Positions 56,301 to 59,260 of a stretch of 59,260 nucleotides of DNA are shown piece after piece; the first letter of the stretch is position 1; the number at the start of each line of letters is the position of its first letter. Below the pieces are notes generated by a model. That model saw nothing but the letters and a program-made list of their open reading frames with translations. It was not told the DNA's origin and ran no database searches. This DNA comes from an uncultured Chiayiivirga sp. (lineage in GTDB: Bacteria; Pseudomonadota; Gammaproteobacteria; Xanthomonadales; Xanthomonadaceae), in the NCBI GenBank assembly GCA_934525595.1, contig CAKSZJ010000019.1, positions 1-59,260 of the forward strand, given 5' to 3'. A program made the translations under genes and the position numbers.

Positions 56301-59043
56301 CGCCGATGTGATCGACATGGCCGGTGCCACGCTGGTGTTCGACGCCCCGGATGCCAGCACCTTCGATGAGTCCGCGCTGCCGAACGTCACCAGCGTCATC
56401 ACCCTGCGCAACGGCACCCTGCAGCGTGACGCGGCAGCGGCGGACTTCCGCCTGCTGACCATCGAGGGTTCGGGCGAGTTCACCGGCGAGACGCTGGAGT
56501 TCCGCAACGGGCGCTCATCCGTCGGCGGTGCCATCGCCAACGACGGTACGACGGAATTGCGCGATGTCGGATTCTTCGACAACGGCGACGGCGTTCTGAC
56601 CGGAGAAGGCGGCGCCATCTATCACGGCAGCAGCAACTCGCTGCGCATCGTCGACAGCCGGTTCGAGGGCAATGCAGCGGCTTTGGGCGGTGCGGTGTTC
56701 ATGCGCTCCGGCGACCTCTGGATGCGCGGCTCACTGCTGCAGGGCAACCAGGCCGACGAAGGCGGCGCGCTGTACAGCGAGTCGATCATGATCCGCTTGT
56801 TCGACAACGCCTTCGTTGCCAATAGTGCGCAGCGAGGCGGTGCCATCAAGACCTTCAGTGGTCACATCTCCGGCACGCGATTCGAAGGCAATAGTGCCGG
56901 CGAGCGCGCGGGTGCCGTGTACATGGAATTCGGCTACGCAGACCTGTTCATCTCCAACAGTCTGTTCACCGGCAACCAGGCACCCGATGGCGCGGTGCTG
57001 ATGGGCGCCGACGCCATGACGCATCTGAACAATGTCACGATCAGTGGCAATCCGGCTGACGTCGGCAACCTGCTGGATAGCGACGGCAACGAGATCGTCA
57101 TGACCAACAGCATCGTCTGGGGCAATAGCGGCAGGCCGCTGGGAACGGTCACCATCCGCCACAGTCTGATCGAAGGCGGCTACCCCGGCGGCACCGACAT
57201 CATTGATCTTGATCCACGCTTCATCGATGCCGCCAACGGCGATTACAGGCTCGCCTCCGGCAGCCCTGCGATCGACGCCGGCAACAACGCCGATGTCTAC
57301 GTCGACAACTGGCTGGACATCGACGAGGACGGCGTCTTCGATGAGGAAATGGAAGATCTGGATGGCAACCCGCGCCGCCATGACGACGCCGGCGTGGTCG
57401 ATACCGGCCTCGGCACCGCGCCCATCGTCGATCTGGGTGCCTACGAACGTCAGACCGATTCCGGCGCGCCCGGCATCAGCGTCAACCCGACCAGTGGCCT
57501 GATCACAACCGAAGCCGGCGGAACGGCGAGCTTCACCGTGGTGCTCGACACCCAGCCCAATGCGGACGTCGTCATCGGCCTGTCCAGCAGCGACACCACC
57601 GAAGGCACGGTCGCACCGGCCAGCCTCACGTTCACCGCGGCCAACTGGAACACGGCGCACACCGTCACCGTCACCGGTGTCGACGACAACATGGCCGATG
57701 GCGACGTGGCGTACACCATCGTCACCGCCGCCGCGGCCAGCGCCGATGCCAACTACGATGGCCTCGATCCCGCCGATGTCTCGGTGACGAACACCGATGA
57801 CGACATCGCCGGCATCACCGTCTCCCCGACCAGCGGCCTGGTCACCACCGAAGGCATGGGTCCGACCGGCACACCCGGCGTCGACCAGTTCAGCGTGGTG
57901 TTGAACAGCCAGCCCACTGGCGACGTGACGATCGGCCTGAGCAGCAGCGACACCACCGAGGGCACCGTGTCACCAACCAGCCTGACCTTCACCCCGGCAA
58001 ACTGGAACACGGCCCAGCACGTGAACGTGCTCAGCGTGGATGACAGCGTGGTCGATGGCGATATCGCGTACACCATCATCACCGCCCCGGCGGTCAGCGC
58101 TGATTCCAACTACAACGGCATCGACCCGGCCGATGTCTCGGTCACCAACCGTGACAACGATGTGGCCGGCATCACCGTCACCCCGATCAGCGGCCTGGTC
58201 ACCACCGAGGCCGGTGGCAGCGACACCTTCACCGTGGTGTTGGCCAACCAGCCCAGTGCCGATGTCACCATCGCTCTGTCCAGCAGCGATACCACCGAAG
58301 GCACGGTGTCGCCCGTCAGCCTGACCTTCACGGCCGGCAACTGGAATACGGGGCAAACCGTCACCGTCACCGGTGTGGATGACACCGATGTCGATGGCGA
58401 CATCGCGTACACCATCATCACCGCCCCGGCCGTCAGTGCCGATGCCAACTACAACGGCTTCGATCCTGCCGATGTTTCGGTCACCAATATCGACAACGAC
58501 GTCCATACCGCCCAGCTGGTCGCGTTCAAGAGCGTGGTCCAGGTCGGCACCGACAGCCAGCCGGTGATCTACGAAATCGTGCTGGAAAACATCGGCGACG
58601 GCGATCAGCCCGACGACCCGGCCAGCCACGAACTCATCGACGCACTGCCCGCACAACTGACCCTGGTCGATGCCAGTGCCAATGCCGGCAGCATCAGCAC
58701 CGACCCGGCCAGCAACAGCGTGTTCTGGAACGGCGCACTGGCGTCCGGCGCCTCGGTCACGATCCTGATCGAAGCCGATGTGGCGATCACCGCACCTGCG
58801 ACGATCAGCAATCAGGCCAGCATCCACTTCGACAGCGACGGCGACGGCCTCAACGATACCGCCGCCCTGTCCAGCGACCCGGCCCAGCCCGGCACCGATG
58901 TGCCGACGCGCTTCCAGTTCGCCGGCACCGCAGCACCGGCAAGCCCGGTAATGATCCCGGCCACCGGCCGTGCCGCGCTGCTGTGGATGATGGCGCTGAT
59001 GCTGATCGGTGCCGGCCTGGTGCTGCGTCTGCCACGAAGCTGA
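53320..59043 (+). CDS. Giant secreted beta-helix/Calx-beta surface protein with CTERM-like anchor
   Basis: This protein has 1907 residues. The start ATG (GGAG upstream) gives a long signal peptide ending PAAAA. Three parallel beta-helix modules, each opening with a motif like NTNDSGAGSLRQA or CAGFSFPYTLSG, cover about 53.4-54.4, 54.7-55.85 and 56.2-57.45 kb and are rich in EGGA-I/GGAV repeats, as in polymorphic outer-membrane proteins. A Big-1-like domain follows the first and a Calx-beta domain (VNEGDSGTTDAVF, EPNETFFV) the second. Three near-identical repeats of about 113 residues come next, then a DUF11-like domain. The end VMIPATGRAALLWMMALMLI, then RLPRS, is an IPTL-CTERM-like sorting tail. 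It likely binds a polymer or mediates adhesion; no catalytic motif is seen. Confidence 0.9.
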   Translation: MPYRRPHTLESTLQRLLWLCVWAGLLLTWFAAPAAAATYTVTNTNDSGAGSLRQAMTQAMATPAADTIVFASSANGVITLQSQLPDLLSSGGALTITGNGPANTIIDGAGGNRAFHALHQTGLQFTLHQLTIRNGFAANGEGGAIFLLASNGSLTVENVEFVNNHSTWEGGAVRSTSAAVTVRNSLFQGNVSSQTRGSGISVHNAALDVRNSSFTGHGSESVLYAQEATTRLVNVTATNNQTSIGTLQVFAGTLSLSNCLLAGNNSADLNIAANPVINYAGSRNNLIGDEGNTSFTDGDNGNQVGVLNPLVGPLGNYGGTTHTLPLLPGSPAINAGTTAGGDIPNVDQRGIGRVGSPDIGAFESRGFTLSQVSGNSQSAVVGTQFASPLMVEVTAHQAIEPVVGGHVHFSAPTSGASAVSATPAASITSGGQAQTLVTANATAGGPYSVTASAAGTTPASVDFSLTNTPAGNPACAGFSFPYTLSGTDNTARVAELRQAIECANANATDDVIDLGGHTLVLTDAPYSNAHGDTALPFITSVLELQNGQLERDAGAPPFRFIVADAASTLTVRDMQLRGGSASGEGGAILSLSANSMTVRASVFEDNNATTRGGAVSAQGPVFIVMSDFIGNTAPEGAAVASHQMTMAFNNRFFANGDAGTGSVFWSDGSAGLLGCVFADHHLTAVGSSLMRFAATSTAEMRHTTIADNTVQGPLLHREGGNAVQVRNSILWNNTSAGLGDITPWYSLFPGAPAAGGNLDADPLFVATPGNYRLAANSPAIDAADQENSFPDFLDVDDDGDQAEYFPDPDLNPRPWDDPDVPNTGHGDPSYFDMGAYERQAQGTLPTLDINDVSVNEGDSGTTDAVFTISLSAPAPLGGTAFDIATADGTATTADNDYVGQSLTAVLIPAGQSSTTFTVQVNGDAAFEPNETFFVNVTNIVNAVAGDAQGLGTIVNDDADPCAGFSFPYTLSGANNAARVANLRQAIHCANANATADVIDMAGATLVFDAPDASTFDESALPNVTSVITLRNGTLQRDAAAADFRLLTIEGSGEFTGETLEFRNGRSSVGGAIANDGTTELRDVGFFDNGDGVLTGEGGAIYHGSSNSLRIVDSRFEGNAAALGGAVFMRSGDLWMRGSLLQGNQADEGGALYSESIMIRLFDNAFVANSAQRGGAIKTFSGHISGTRFEGNSAGERAGAVYMEFGYADLFISNSLFTGNQAPDGAVLMGADAMTHLNNVTISGNPADVGNLLDSDGNEIVMTNSIVWGNSGRPLGTVTIRHSLIEGGYPGGTDIIDLDPRFIDAANGDYRLASGSPAIDAGNNADVYVDNWLDIDEDGVFDEEMEDLDGNPRRHDDAGVVDTGLGTAPIVDLGAYERQTDSGAPGISVNPTSGLITTEAGGTASFTVVLDTQPNADVVIGLSSSDTTEGTVAPASLTFTAANWNTAHTVTVTGVDDNMADGDVAYTIVTAAAASADANYDGLDPADVSVTNTDDDIAGITVSPTSGLVTTEGMGPTGTPGVDQFSVVLNSQPTGDVTIGLSSSDTTEGTVSPTSLTFTPANWNTAQHVNVLSVDDSVVDGDIAYTIITAPAVSADSNYNGIDPADVSVTNRDNDVAGITVTPISGLVTTEAGGSDTFTVVLANQPSADVTIALSSSDTTEGTVSPVSLTFTAGNWNTGQTVTVTGVDDTDVDGDIAYTIITAPAVSADANYNGFDPADVSVTNIDNDVHTAQLVAFKSVVQVGTDSQPVIYEIVLENIGDGDQPDDPASHELIDALPAQLTLVDASANAGSISTDPASNSVFWNGALASGASVTILIEADVAITAPATISNQASIHFDSDGDGLNDTAALSSDPAQPGTDVPTRFQFAGTAAPASPVMIPATGRAALLWMMALMLIGAGLVLRLPRS
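57472..58503 (+). repeat. Three tandem coding repeats (about 339, 357 and 336 bp)
   Basis: The repeats start at 57472, 57811 and 58168. Each begins with G-I-(S/T)-V-x-P and contains LSSSDTTEGTV, then NWNT, a GVDD/SVDD turn, GD(I/V)AYTI and DPADVSVTN. The middle copy carries a short insertion (MGPTGTPGVDQ). The high nucleotide identity makes this a likely site of copy-number change. Confidence 0.85.
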
Positions 59044-59069
59044 TCGGGCATCGGTCGCGGCCTCTGCGA

Positions 59070-59105
59070 GTGCGCTCCTACACACCCATCAATGTAGGAG
59101 CGCAC
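59070..59105. repeat. REP-like palindrome after the giant surface-protein gene
   Basis: A perfect 13-bp inverted repeat, GTGCGCTCCTACA and TGTAGGAGCGCAC, with a 10-nt loop lies 26 bp after the stop codon. The TGTAGGAGCG core is typical of repetitive extragenic palindromes in pseudomonads and xanthomonads. A degenerate half copy (GTGCACTCCTACCG) occurs at about 59171-59184. It may also end transcription. The remaining bases to the window end hold no gene I can recognise. Confidence 0.7.
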
Positions 59106-59260
59106 ACCGAAGGTGGACGCGAATGGACGGGCTGGTTCGGATGCACCGGCTTCCTTCGCGCCCTCTACCAGTGCACTCCTACCGAACGCATTTCATATGA
59201 GCAATACGGCTGAGCGGCGCAGTCCCGCGCTGCCTCATGTCCGGATGTGCATAAGCTAAT

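Noticed and set aside
57472..58503. CRISPR-like array because of regular repeats
   Set aside because: The repeats are over 330 bp, contiguous, and encode protein domains in frame; there are no short repeats with unique spacers.

Overview
The window looks like a chromosomal segment of a high-GC gammaproteobacterium of the Lysobacterales/Xanthomonadales type. This is an inference from the gene content: a PPi-type phosphofructokinase next to adk and mpl, an LPS core block (waaA, lpxL, O-antigen ligase), secB-gpsA, a split class II ribonucleotide reductase, many secreted proteins with an F-x-D-G-F-E tail, and CTERM-like anchors. I see no rRNA, tRNA, CRISPR or prophage.

Layout. 0-0.6 kb: broken hsdM start. 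0.8-2.3 kb: secreted subtilase. 2.4-7.9 kb: LPS genes (waaA, lpxL, O-antigen ligase, glycosyltransferase) with a small zinc-finger protein. 8.0-11.1 kb: yceI, nitroreductase and pirin genes facing a divergent LysR regulator. 11.1-14.4 kb: an overlapping chain ELM1-like / rRNA methyltransferase / rsuA, then trmL. 14.5-17.0 kb: gpsA, secB, aroE. 17.1-21.6 kb: a 1014-residue subtilase with two degenerate tandem copies of its N-terminal module, then a truncated PIN toxin-antitoxin pair. 21.7-28.7 kb: pfp, adk, mpl, bolA, a two-gene ABC exporter and an MFS transporter. 28.8-36.4 kb: two complete aerobic ribonucleotide reductases, class Ia (nrdA-nrdB-glutaredoxin) and class II (nrdJa-nrdJb). The class Ia promoter carries tandem NrdR boxes followed directly by a cobalamin riboswitch, and the class II genes also have tandem NrdR boxes. 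36.9-41.1 kb: CZB-domain protein, yaiI, IS5 and IS3 remnants, mutS.

41.2-59.2 kb is the accessory part: a 235-bp MITE-like element, a disrupted helix-turn-helix gene, a truncated repeat protein and a C-terminal relic of a large CTERM surface protein. These are followed by an apparently coherent unit: a hybrid two-component sensor (beta-propeller, Y_Y_Y, histidine kinase, receiver, AraC-type DNA-binding domain), a sulfatase with a dockerin-like tail, an overlapping eight-haem c-type cytochrome lipoprotein with HEAT and TPR repeats, and a 1907-residue beta-helix/Calx-beta/CTERM surface protein.

The main discovery candidate is a pair of 15-bp direct repeats (consensus GTCCGMTKMSTGCAY) spaced 21-22 bp. 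It occurs about 100 bp upstream of the sulfatase start and again about 117 bp upstream of the giant surface protein. This spacing is typical of AraC-family sites, so I infer that the adjacent hybrid sensor controls both transcription units. The sulfatase signal peptide is interrupted by one in-frame TGA, so this copy may be silenced, read through or started downstream.
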